Shown: positions 18,309 through 26,500 of the stretch, one piece after another
Position numbering within the stretch: the stretch's first letter is position 1
Layout: each line of letters starts with the position of its first letter
Assembly (NCBI RefSeq): GCF_001191005.1
Contig: NZ_CP012201.1
Location: 5,580,001 to 5,644,000 of the forward strand
Direction: 5' to 3'
DNA length: 64,000 bases
Source: Massilia sp. NR 4-1
GTDB lineage: Bacteria; Pseudomonadota; Gammaproteobacteria; Burkholderiales; Burkholderiaceae_D
Made by a program: the position numbers and the translations under genes
Notes under the pieces: model-generated
What the model was told of the DNA's origin: nothing
What the model saw: the letters and a program-made list of their open reading frames with translations, nothing else
Database searches by the model: none

Positions 18309-19517
18309 TTAAGCGTCCGGGAGCTGAGATTGAGGCATGCTCTCGCCACCCACCGCTTCACTGATCCAGTAAAGCAAAGCCAGCGCCGGTAAGGCCATCC
18401 CCGTCAATAGTGCGGCGCGCCAGCCGTGGGTGGCCAGCATCCAGCCGCCCGCTGCCGAACCGAAGGCGCCGCCGCTGAAGAACAGCGCGAAGTAGAGGCC
18501 GTTCAGGCGGCTGCGCACTTCCGCACCCAGATTGAAGATGGCGCGCTGGCCCAACACCAGATTGGCCGCCACCGCCATGTCCAGCGCGATGGACGCGGCC
18601 ACCAGCAGGGCCAGCGAGGCCGTGCGCGAAGTCGGCGCCAGCAGCGGCAGCGCGAAGCTGGCCACGCCCAGCAGCAGGGCGGCGGCCGTCGCGGGCAGGG
18701 TGTGGCCGGCATCGGCCAGGCGGCCCGCGAGCGGCGAGGCGATGGCGCCGGCCATGCCGACAATGGCGAACAGGGCAATGCCGCTTTGCGACAGGTGGAA
18801 GGGCGCATCGGCCAGCATCAGCGGCGCCACGGTCCAGAACAGGCTGAAGGCGCCGAACAGGCCGGCGTGGTAGGCGGCGCGGCGGCGCAGCACGGGTGTG
18901 TCGCGCAGCAGTTGCCAGAGCGAGCCGATCAGGCGGCCATAGGGTAGGGCGGCGCTGGGCATGCGCTGCGGCAGCGTGGCGCGCAGCACGAAGGCCAGGC
19001 CAGCCACCAGCACGGCGGCAATGCCGAAGACCAGGCGCCAGCTGCCGTGGTCGGCGATCAGACTGGCGGCGGGACGGGCCAGCATGATGCCCAGCAGCAG
19101 GCCGCTGACCACCTTGCCTACCGTCGCGCCGCGCGTCGCCTCGTGCGAGAGGTGGGCGGCGAACGGCACCAGCACCTGGGCCGCGACGGAGCCGAGGCCG
19201 ATGCCGAGCGAGGCGGCCAGGAACAGGGCGCCGCTGTGGCTGGCGGCGGCCAGGGCCAGGGCGGCGGATGCGGCCAGCAGGGCGATAAAGACCAGGCGGC
19301 GGTTCTCCACCAGGTCGCCGAGCGGCACGATGAACAGCAGGCCCAGCGCATAGCCGGCCTGGGTCAGGGTGACGATCAGGCCGGCCGCTTGCGGCGACAG
19401 GCCGGTGGCCGCGCTGATCGGGCCGACCAGGGTTTGCGCGTAGTAGAGGCTGGCGACGATGAGGCCGCAGGCCGTGGCCAGCAGCCAGACCATGCCGCGC
19501 GAGATATCGTTTTTCAT
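18309..19517 (-). CDS. MFS transporter (drug/sugar efflux type)
   Basis: This is a 402-residue, twelve-helix major facilitator. The ATG at 19517 has GGAG eight bases upstream; the longer frame adds eleven unlikely residues. The loop 2-3 motif GDLVENRR after FIVPLG is the MFS motif A variant, and the late LGQRAIFNLGAEVRSRLNGL is typical of YdhP/AraJ-like DHA1 efflux proteins. The substrate is unknown. It is divergent from a LysR regulator with a 112-bp gap, the classic arrangement for LysR control of an efflux pump. A 29-bp stretch near its 3' end recurs at 16188-16216. Confidence 0.92.
   Translation of the reverse strand: MKNDISRGMVWLLATACGLIVASLYYAQTLVGPISAATGLSPQAAGLIVTLTQAGYALGLLFIVPLGDLVENRRLVFIALLAASAALALAAASHSGALFLAASLGIGLGSVAAQVLVPFAAHLSHEATRGATVGKVVSGLLLGIMLARPAASLIADHGSWRLVFGIAAVLVAGLAFVLRATLPQRMPSAALPYGRLIGSLWQLLRDTPVLRRRAAYHAGLFGAFSLFWTVAPLMLADAPFHLSQSGIALFAIVGMAGAIASPLAGRLADAGHTLPATAAALLLGVASFALPLLAPTSRTASLALLVAASIALDMAVAANLVLGQRAIFNLGAEVRSRLNGLYFALFFSGGAFGSAAGGWMLATHGWRAALLTGMALPALALLYWISEAVGGESMPQSQLPDA
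18468..18496. repeat. 29-bp direct repeat, right copy (inside the MFS gene)
   Basis: It is identical to 16188-16216 and lies in the part of the MFS gene that encodes YFALFFSGG. See the pseudogene entry at 16150-16218. Confidence 0.85.
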
Positions 19518-19629
19518 ATGGACTCCAGGGAAAAGATGCGATGGAGTCATTCTAAAAAAGCCTGGGCTAAAGATAATTACCGCATAATGCTCCTCTACTT
19601 TTCATTTTTTATGAACAATCGGAGTATCC
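19518..19629. promoter_or_regulatory. Divergent MFS/LysR control region
   Basis: The gap holds both promoters. GACTCCA (19521-19527) and TGGAGTC (19542-19548) form an inverted repeat that includes the ribosome site of the MFS gene. It could bind the LysR protein or fold in the mRNA. Assignment of -35 and -10 boxes is uncertain. Confidence 0.45.
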
Positions 19630-20565
19630 ATGGACCGGCTGAAAGCCATGCACACCTTTGTCCGCATCGTCGAAGCCAATAGCTTCACCAAGGCGGCGGC
19701 CACGCTGGACTTGCCGCGCGCTTCGCTGACGGCCACCATCCAGCAGCTGGAGGCGTATCTCGGCACGCGGCTGCTCCAGCGCACCACGCGCACCCTGGCC
19801 CTGACCAGCGACGGCACCGCGTATCTGCGCCAGTGCCAGGCCATCCTGGCGGCGGTGGACGAAGCCGAGGCGCCATTCCGCGCCAGTGCCGAGCGTCCGC
19901 GCGGCAAGTTGCGCATCGAGCTGCCCGGCACCCTGGGCCGCAACTGGGTCGTGCCGCGCCTGGGCGAGTTCCACCGCGCCTATCCCGAAATCGAACTGGT
20001 GCTGGGCCTGGGCGACCGCCTGGTGGATTTGACGCGCGAGGGCATCGACTGCGCCATCCGCGTCGGTGAGCTGCAGGACTCGGCCATGGTGGCGCGCCGC
20101 ATCGGCAATATGCGTTTCCTGACGTGCGCCGCGCCGGCTTACTTGGCGGTGCACGGCACGCCCGCCACGCTGGATGAGCTGGCCCGCCATAACGCCGTGC
20201 TGCACTATTCCGGCCGCACCGGCCGTCCTTTCCCTTGGGAATTTCTGGTGGACGGTGCCGTGCAGCGCATCGACATGCGCGGCGCCGTCGCCGTCAACGA
20301 TGCCGACGCGTATCTGAGCTGCGGCTTGCAGGGGCTGGGCCTGATCCAGCCCGGCGCTTACCTGGTGCGCGGCCACCTGGCGCGCGGCGAGCTGGTGGCG
20401 CTGCTGGCCGATACGCCACCCACTTCACTGCCCATCTCCCTGGTCTATCCGCAAGGCCGTCCCGTCACGCCCAAACTGCAGGTTTTTACTGCCTGGGCCG
20501 CCACTTTATTTGAAACCGAACCCGGCCTTTGCGCCGACGGCGCTGCATTATCGACGGATAAATAG
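19630..20565 (+). CDS. LysR-family transcriptional regulator
   Basis: This 311-residue regulator has a full LysR layout. The N-terminal winged helix-turn-helix reads MDRLKAMHTFVRIVEANSFT then LPRASLTATIQQLEAYLGTR. The effector domain follows, with GEL/RRIG and CAAPAYLAVHGTP as in the partial LysR at the window start. GGAG lies nine bases before the ATG. Being divergent from the MFS gene, it most likely regulates it and itself; the inducer is unknown. The C-terminal tail after FTAWAATLFETE is somewhat longer than usual. Confidence 0.93.
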   Translation: MDRLKAMHTFVRIVEANSFTKAAATLDLPRASLTATIQQLEAYLGTRLLQRTTRTLALTSDGTAYLRQCQAILAAVDEAEAPFRASAERPRGKLRIELPGTLGRNWVVPRLGEFHRAYPEIELVLGLGDRLVDLTREGIDCAIRVGELQDSAMVARRIGNMRFLTCAAPAYLAVHGTPATLDELARHNAVLHYSGRTGRPFPWEFLVDGAVQRIDMRGAVAVNDADAYLSCGLQGLGLIQPGAYLVRGHLARGELVALLADTPPTSLPISLVYPQGRPVTPKLQVFTAWAATLFETEPGLCADGAALSTDK

Positions 20566-20657
20566 TGTTGGTTTTGCCATACTATTGATACAAAATTTTT
20601 GTATCGACAAGCTTAAGATAACGTTACAATGTGCGCCATTTTGCTTGTCTAAAAGAT

Positions 20658-20948
20658 ATGTTAATTTCCAATACAGCCATGTCGCGCGCCTTCTTTGCAG
20701 CGCGCCTACGGCAGCGTTTTGCCGTGCAGGAGCAGGCCGGTCTCGCGCTGGAATTGTGCGAGGTCGAGCAGCTGACGGCCAGCCTGCCGGGCCACGAGGC
20801 GTTTTCCCTGCTGTTCCATGGCCCCCGGCCCATCTTGCCGCAAGCGACTTACACCCTCAGCACGGACGACAGCGGCCCCTTGCCGATTTTTCTGGTGCCG
20901 CTGTCCTGCGTGGGCGAGGTAGTGCAATACCAGGCGGTGTTCAATTGA
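20658..20948 (+). CDS. Small DUF6916-like protein (tail-collar cluster)
   Basis: This protein of about 96 residues starts at the ATG at 20658 or, less likely, a few codons downstream. The pattern FAARLRQRFAV, LELCEVEQLTAS, FSLLFHGP, LPIFLVPLS and YQAVFN matches the second DUF6916-like protein at 23064-23528 (FSLYFVGP, FALYLTP, YRADFSLLV), and such proteins often accompany collar-domain proteins. There is no signal peptide. It precedes three tail-collar proteins on the same strand. The function is unknown; a structural or chaperone role for the collar proteins is a guess. Confidence 0.65.
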   Translation: MLISNTAMSRAFFAARLRQRFAVQEQAGLALELCEVEQLTASLPGHEAFSLLFHGPRPILPQATYTLSTDDSGPLPIFLVPLSCVGEVVQYQAVFN

Positions 20949-20984
20949 ACGCTGCCGTTGCGGTTTAACGATTAAGGGGCGGAC

Positions 20985-21491
20985 ATGGATCCATTCATGG
21001 GCGAAATCAGAATTTGTGCATTCGGCTTTGCTCCCAGGGGCTGGGCTTTTTGCGATGGCCAGATATTGTCCATCGCGCAGAACCCGGCGCTGTTTTCGCT
21101 GCTGGGCACCAAGTATGGCGGCAATGGGAACGTTACCTTCGGCTTGCCCGACCTGCGCGGCCGTTCGCCCCTGCATTGGGGCAATGGCTACAGCGCGGGC
21201 CAGTTTGGCGGCGAGGAGGCGCATACCTTGAGCACCGCGGAACTGCCCGCCCACAACCATCGCCTGTGGGGGCGCAACGCCATGGCCGACAGCGGCGCAC
21301 CGGCCAACGCGGCCTTGGGCAATAAGGGCCGTTTCGGGCGCGACCTGATGGGGCCGGCGACCAATACGACGACGCTGCATCCGGGCGCGATCGGCAATAG
21401 CGGCGGCGGCAGGGCACACGAGAATATGCAGCCGTTTCTGACGCTGAATTTTGTCATCGCGCTCAATGGCATCTACCCCAGCCGTAGTTAA
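20985..21491 (+). CDS. Phage tail collar domain protein (MdpB-like), copy 1
   Basis: This 168-residue protein begins with a tail-collar domain (PF07484 type): MDPFMGEIRICAFGFAPRGW, FCDGQILSIAQNPALFSLLG, KYGGNG and FGLPDLRGRSPLHWG are the family blocks. The C-terminal NMQPFLTLNFVIALNGIYPS is equally characteristic. Related proteins are annotated microcystin-dependent protein (MdpB) or tail fibre protein. There is no signal peptide and no phage gene nearby, so this is not an ordinary prophage. It is the first of three tandem homologs, 13 bp before the second. Confidence 0.9.
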   Translation: MDPFMGEIRICAFGFAPRGWAFCDGQILSIAQNPALFSLLGTKYGGNGNVTFGLPDLRGRSPLHWGNGYSAGQFGGEEAHTLSTAELPAHNHRLWGRNAMADSGAPANAALGNKGRFGRDLMGPATNTTTLHPGAIGNSGGGRAHENMQPFLTLNFVIALNGIYPSRS

Positions 21492-21503
21492 GCGAGGAGC
21501 GAT

Positions 21504-22031
21504 ATGAACGAGAATTTTATTGGTGAAATCCGCATGTTTGCCGGTATGCGCGTGCCCCAGGGCTGGGCCTTTTGCGATGGCCGGCTGCTCAATATTGCCG
21601 ACTACGAGGTGCTGTATGCGCTCATTGGCACCACCTATGGCGGCGACGGCATGCAGAACTTCCGCCTGCCCGACCTGCGCGGCCGCCTGCCGCTGCACCA
21701 GGGCCAGGGTGCGGGCCAGGCGCAGCGGCGCATGCTGGGCCAGATGGGCGGCAGCGAAACGGTGACGCTGACGGCGTCGCATTTGCCGCCGCACAGCCAT
21801 GGCTGGCCCGCTACCCGCGAGCGCGCCACGCCCGCCTATGGCGCGGGCGGCGGACTGCTGGGCAATACCGGCGGCGCGCCCACCTATGGCCTGGGCGGCG
21901 GCGCCAGCACGGCGATGCAGGCGCAGGTGGTCGATGGCGCCGGTGGTTCCCAGCCGCACGAGAATATGGCGCCCTATCTGTGCGTCAATTTCATCATTGC
22001 GCTGAACGGTATTTTTCCTTCCCAATCCTGA
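21504..22031 (+). CDS. Phage tail collar domain protein (MdpB-like), copy 2
   Basis: This 175-residue homolog of its neighbours has FIGEIRMFAGMRVPQGWAFC, YGGDGMQNFRLPDLRGRLPL and a C-terminus NFIIALNGIFPSQS. The middle is Gly-rich and differs from the other two copies, the pattern expected if the C-terminal half is the variable, surface-exposed part. A ribosome site (GAGGAG) precedes the ATG. It is probably co-transcribed with the flanking copies; the function is unknown. Confidence 0.9.
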   Translation: MNENFIGEIRMFAGMRVPQGWAFCDGRLLNIADYEVLYALIGTTYGGDGMQNFRLPDLRGRLPLHQGQGAGQAQRRMLGQMGGSETVTLTASHLPPHSHGWPATRERATPAYGAGGGLLGNTGGAPTYGLGGGASTAMQAQVVDGAGGSQPHENMAPYLCVNFIIALNGIFPSQS

Positions 22032-22045
22032 TTGAACGGCACGCT

Positions 22046-22570
22046 ATGGACCCCTTCATCGCGGAAATCCGCATCTTTACTTTCGATTTTGCGCCGAAAA
22101 ACTGGGCCTACTGCAATGGCCAGGTGATGCCGCTGCAGCAAAACACAGCCCTGTTCAGCCTGCTTGGGACGACGTATGGCGGCGATGGCAAAGCCACGTT
22201 CGGGCTGCCCGACCTGCGCGCCCGCATGCCCATGCATGCCAATCCCGACGGCGGCAATGGCCTGAGTCTTCGCCAACTGGGCGAAAGTGGCGGCGTCAGC
22301 ACCGTCACGCTGACCCAGAACGAGCTGCCGCACCATGTCCACCAGGCCATGGCCTTGAGCGGCAGCGGCAGCGAGTCGACGCCGGGACCGTCGGTTCTGT
22401 TGGCCGATACCGGCGGCGCCGCCGCCTATACCGGCTCGACCAGCGCGCCGCAGACCCTGCGCGCCACGCTGGGCACGGCCGGCAACGGCCTGGCGCATAA
22501 CAATATGCCGCCCTATCTGGCGCTGAGCTTCTGCATCTGTCTGCAGGGCGAGTTTCCGGTCAGCGAATGA
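22046..22570 (+). CDS. Phage tail collar domain protein (MdpB-like), copy 3
   Basis: This 174-residue third homolog has MDPFIAEIRIFTFDFAPKNW, GTTYGGDGKATFGLPDLRAR and the end PPYLALSFCICLQGEFPVSE. The ATG at 22046 lies 14 bp after the previous gene. Its stop overlaps the start of a GNAT acetyltransferase (ATGA), which implies translational coupling and suggests the acetyltransferase belongs to this cluster. The function is unknown. Confidence 0.9.
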   Translation: MDPFIAEIRIFTFDFAPKNWAYCNGQVMPLQQNTALFSLLGTTYGGDGKATFGLPDLRARMPMHANPDGGNGLSLRQLGESGGVSTVTLTQNELPHHVHQAMALSGSGSESTPGPSVLLADTGGAAAYTGSTSAPQTLRATLGTAGNGLAHNNMPPYLALSFCICLQGEFPVSE

Positions 22571-23043
22571 TGGACTGGCGCCTGCGCCCCTGCCAGCCGC
22601 AGGACGAGACTTTCCTGCGCCGCGTCTATGCCGCCACGCGCGCCGGGGAGATCGCCCTGACCGGCTGGAGCGCGGAGCAGGCCGAAGCCTTCCTGCGCAT
22701 GCAGTTCGATGCACAGCACCAGCAATACCATGCGCGCAATCCCGGCGCCGCCTTCGACATCGTCGAACTGGATGGCGAAGCCGTGGGACGGCTGTACGTG
22801 CGGCGCGAAGCGGGCCGCATCCATGTGATCGACATCGCCATCCTGCCGCCCTGGCGCGGCCGGGGACTGGGCGGCGCGCTGCTGCGCGCCTTGCAGGCCG
22901 AGGCGCGGCAGGCGGACGCCAGCCTGAGCATCTATGTCGAGATCAATAACCGCGCCCAGGTCTTGTACCAGCGCCTGGGTTTCCAGGTAATCAGCACTGC
23001 CGGCTTGTACCGGCTGATGGAGTGGCGGGCCACTACCGCATAA
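22567..23043 (+). CDS. GNAT-family N-acetyltransferase
   Basis: This 158-residue GNAT enzyme uses acetyl-CoA. Motif A, ILPPWRGRGLGGALLRALQA, contains the R/Q-x-x-G-x-G/A pyrophosphate-binding loop, and the C-terminal NNRAQVLYQRLGFQVI is the usual motif B. The acceptor is unknown. It overlaps the preceding collar-protein gene by four bases and is followed by a Tat-exported DUF6916-like protein, so acetylation of a cluster product is possible but unproven. Confidence 0.92.
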   Translation: MMDWRLRPCQPQDETFLRRVYAATRAGEIALTGWSAEQAEAFLRMQFDAQHQQYHARNPGAAFDIVELDGEAVGRLYVRREAGRIHVIDIAILPPWRGRGLGGALLRALQAEARQADASLSIYVEINNRAQVLYQRLGFQVISTAGLYRLMEWRATTA

Positions 23044-23063
23044 ACAGCATTGGGAGAATCACC

Positions 23064-23528
23064 ATGATGAAACGGCGCGATCTTTTGAAAATGAGCGGCA
23101 GCTCGCTGGCGCTGGCCAGCCTGGGCCTGGCCTTGCCGGCGCGCGCCGCCGGTCCCGGCATCGAAGCGGCGGCCGGCAATGGCTACCATTGGAGCCAGGC
23201 CGGCGCCGAGGCACTGGTCGGCCAGTCTTTCTGGCTCAGCCATCCGCTGCAGGGCGCGATCGGCCTGACGCTGGAAGCGGTGCGCGCCGCCGGCGTTCGC
23301 GCTGACGCCAGCGCCGCTGCCGCGCCTCCGGCCGCCGCGGTGCCTCTGCGCGCTCCCGCCCTTGAGCAGTTTTCGCTCTACTTCGTGGGGCCGGCCGGCG
23401 CCGGCTGCGCCGCCGACAGCTACGAGATGGACCATGCCCAGATCGGCCGCTTCGCGCTGTATCTGACACCCGACGAAAAACGCACCGGCGCCAACGTCTA
23501 CCGCGCCGATTTCAGCTTGCTGGTTTGA
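23064..23528 (+). CDS. Tat-signal DUF6916-like protein
   Basis: This 154-residue protein starts with a twin-arginine signal (KRRDLLKMSGSSLALASLGL, cleavage near ARAA). I chose the ATG at 23064, preceded by GGGAGAA; 23067 is equally possible. The mature part contains LVGQSFWLSHPLQGAIGLTL, EQFSLYFVGP and FALYLTPDEKRTGANVYRAD, resembling the small protein at 20658-20948. A Tat signal implies folding, perhaps with a cofactor, before export. An Ala/Pro-rich insertion lies near residues 75-95. The function is unknown. Confidence 0.75.
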   Translation: MMKRRDLLKMSGSSLALASLGLALPARAAGPGIEAAAGNGYHWSQAGAEALVGQSFWLSHPLQGAIGLTLEAVRAAGVRADASAAAAPPAAAVPLRAPALEQFSLYFVGPAGAGCAADSYEMDHAQIGRFALYLTPDEKRTGANVYRADFSLLV

Positions 23529-23584
23529 ACGCGGCCCCGCCGCCCGCCATTTAACCCTGTCGCCCGAACCTGTACGGATACCCC

Positions 23585-26500
23585 ATGCACAAACACGCCT
23601 CCGCCAATCGCTTTTACCGCCTCGTCTGGAGCCAGGTCCATGCCTGCTGGATCGCTGTTGCCGAGGGCACGCGCGGCCAGGGCAAGAGCGGCTCGGTGCG
23701 GCGCGCCGCGCGCCGTCTGGGCGCGCTGGCGGCGGCGGGCGGTTTGGCGGGGGCGGCGCTGGCGGCGCCCCCGCCCGCTGTGAATACCCTGCCCAGCGGC
23801 GCGCAGGTGGTGGCGGGCCAGGTCGGCATCGCCGCCAGCGGCAACCAGATGACGCTGACCCAGGCGACGCAGCAGGCCATCGTCAACTGGCAGCGCTTCG
23901 ATATCGGCGCCAATGCCGCCGTGCGCTTCGACCAGCCTTCGGCGTCGGCCGTGGCGCTGAACCGCGTGGTCGGCGGCGATGCTTCGCAAATTTTCGGCAA
24001 GCTCTCGGCTAACGGCAGTGTGTTCCTCATCAATCCGCACGGCGTGCTGTTCGGCGCTGGCGCCCAGGTCGATGTCGGCGCGCTGACCGCGTCCTCGCTC
24101 GGCTTGTCCGACAGTGCCTTCCTCGGCGGGAAATACGATTTTGCCGGCAACAGCAGTGCCGGCGCGGTGCGCAACGCAGGCAGCATCACGGCCGCGCGCG
24201 GCGGCTATGTGGCGCTGATCGGTCCCGTGGTCGCCAATAGCGGCAGCATCAGCGCAGCCCAGGGCAGCGTGGCGCTGGCGGCCGGCGAGCAGGTCAGCGT
24301 CGATCTGCGCGGCGATGGCCTGGTGGGCGTGCGCACCACGCGCGGCGCCTTGCAGGCCCTGGCGGAAAACAGCGGCGTCCTGCGCGCCGACGGCGGCCAG
24401 GTGCTGCTGAGCGCGGCGGCGGCCGATGCGCTGGCGCGTTCCACCGTCAACAACACCGGCATCGTGCAGGCGCGCGGCCTGGTGGCCGACGGCGGCAGCA
24501 TCCGCCTGGTCGGCGATGGCGAGGTGCATGCGGGCGCGCTGGACGCGTCGAGCGCCGCTGGCGCCGGCGGCAGCATTGCCGTCAGCGGCGGCTTCGTGGT
24601 GCTGGACGGCGCGCTGAATGCGGACGGCGCGCGCGGCGGCAGCATCGCCGCCACCGCCTCGGGCAATCTGTCGGCATCGGCCACTGCCAGCGCGGCCGGC
24701 CATGGTGGCGCCGGCGGCAGCATCCGCTATGTGGCGGGCGGCGCCCTGGTGGAAAATACGGCGGCGCTCACGCGCGCCGACGGCGCCCAGGGCGGCAGCA
24801 TCGTGCTGGCGGCTGGTGCTGCGCTGAGTTCTTCCGGCACGCATAGTGCGCGCGGCGTGGCTGGCGCGGGCGGCCGCATCGATATGAGCGGCGCGGATGT
24901 CAATCTGTTCAGCGCCACGCTGGATGCGTCCGGCCAGAGCCAAGGCGGCCTGGTACGCGTGGGCGGCGCCTTCCAGGGCGGCAGCCTGCAGGCCAACACG
25001 CCTGACGTGGAGCGCTTCCTGACGCGCTGGGGCCGGACGGCGGCCATCGCCAATGCCAACAGCGTCTTCGTCAATGACAGCAGCCGCATCGACGTTTCGG
25101 CGCGCGGCGCGGCCGGGCAGGGCGGCACGGCCATCGTCTGGTCGCAGCAGCGCAGCACCATGCTTGGCGCGCTCAATGCGCAGGGTGCGGGCGCCGGCGG
25201 CGCGGTGGAAATCTCGTCGCAGAACGAATTGCGCCATGTCGGCCTGGACCGACTTTCCCTCGGCGCCGGCGGCCGCCTGCTGCTGGACCCAAAGAATATC
25301 GTCATCAGTTCCGACGCCAAGCAGTGGACTTACCAGGCCATCCTCGGCGCGGGCCGCAGCGGCGACAAGAATGTGCCGGTGGCTGGGCTGGAGGCGGGCG
25401 ACGGCTTCGGTTATAGCGTAGCCATGAACGCGGCCGGCAATCTGCTGGCGGTGGGCGCGCCTTTCGACGGCGGCGGTGGAGGCGGTTCCGGCAATCCGCT
25501 GCCCGGCGCCGGTGCGGTGCGCCTGTACAGTTTCAGCGACAGCCAGTTCTCGGGCGCAGCCCTGAAAGGCACCATCGGTTCCGGCTATACCGGTGGCGGC
25601 AATATCGACGTGACGCTGGACGCCAATGCGATGTTCGGCGCCAGCGTGGCCTTGAGCGGCGACGGCAAGACCCTGGCCGTGGGCGCGCCGGGGCAATGGG
25701 GCGGCAGCGGCGCGGTACACCAGTTCCGCTATGCGAACGCCGACTTCAGCGGCGCGGTCAGCAAGGCCAGTCTGGGCAGCCATTACAACGCGGCGGGCCT
25801 GAGCTCCGGTCCCATCGCCTTCGGCACGGCGGTGGCGCTCAACAACGATGGCGGCAAGCTGGCTGTGGGCGCCGTGTATGACGACCGGCGCGCTGCCAAC
25901 GCCGGCACCGTCTACCTGTTCAATAACAGCGATCTAAGCAACGTCAAATCGACGCAGGTGCTCAACGAGGGAAGTACCGACGCGCTGTATGGCACGGCGC
26001 TGGCGTTCAATGGCGTCGGCGACCGCCTGGCGGTGGGCGCCATCGGCGAGAACGCCGGCAAGGGCGCGGTCTATCTGTATAAGACCACCAATACCGAGTT
26101 ATCCCTGCTGCGCAAGCTCAGCGCCGATGCCGCTTCCACCAGCAATACCAATGTGGCTTTGCTGGAGGGCGAGTATTTCGGTTCGGCGCTGGCTTTCAAC
26201 GCGGCCGGCACGCGGCTGGCCGTGGGCGCGCCGTCGTCGCCGGCCTCCGGCGCGGGTACGCTGGGACCGGGCGCGGTGCGCATTTATGATTTCGCCGACA
26301 CCGGCTACGCCAAGCCGACGCTGAGTGCCGTTCTGGGCCGGGGTTACGCCACCGCGCCCGACGCCGACATCGCTGCGCTCAAGGATTACGACAGTTTCGG
26401 TTTCGCGCTTGCCATGAACGGTGCCGGCGACCGCCTGGTGGTGGGCGCGCCCTACAGCGCCGGCGCCGACGGCAGCGCCGGCAGCGGCAGCGTGCATGGC

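Noticed and set aside
20985..22570. Prophage or tailocin
   Set aside because: Only collar-domain proteins are present; no tail tube, sheath, baseplate, capsid, integrase or lysis gene is nearby.
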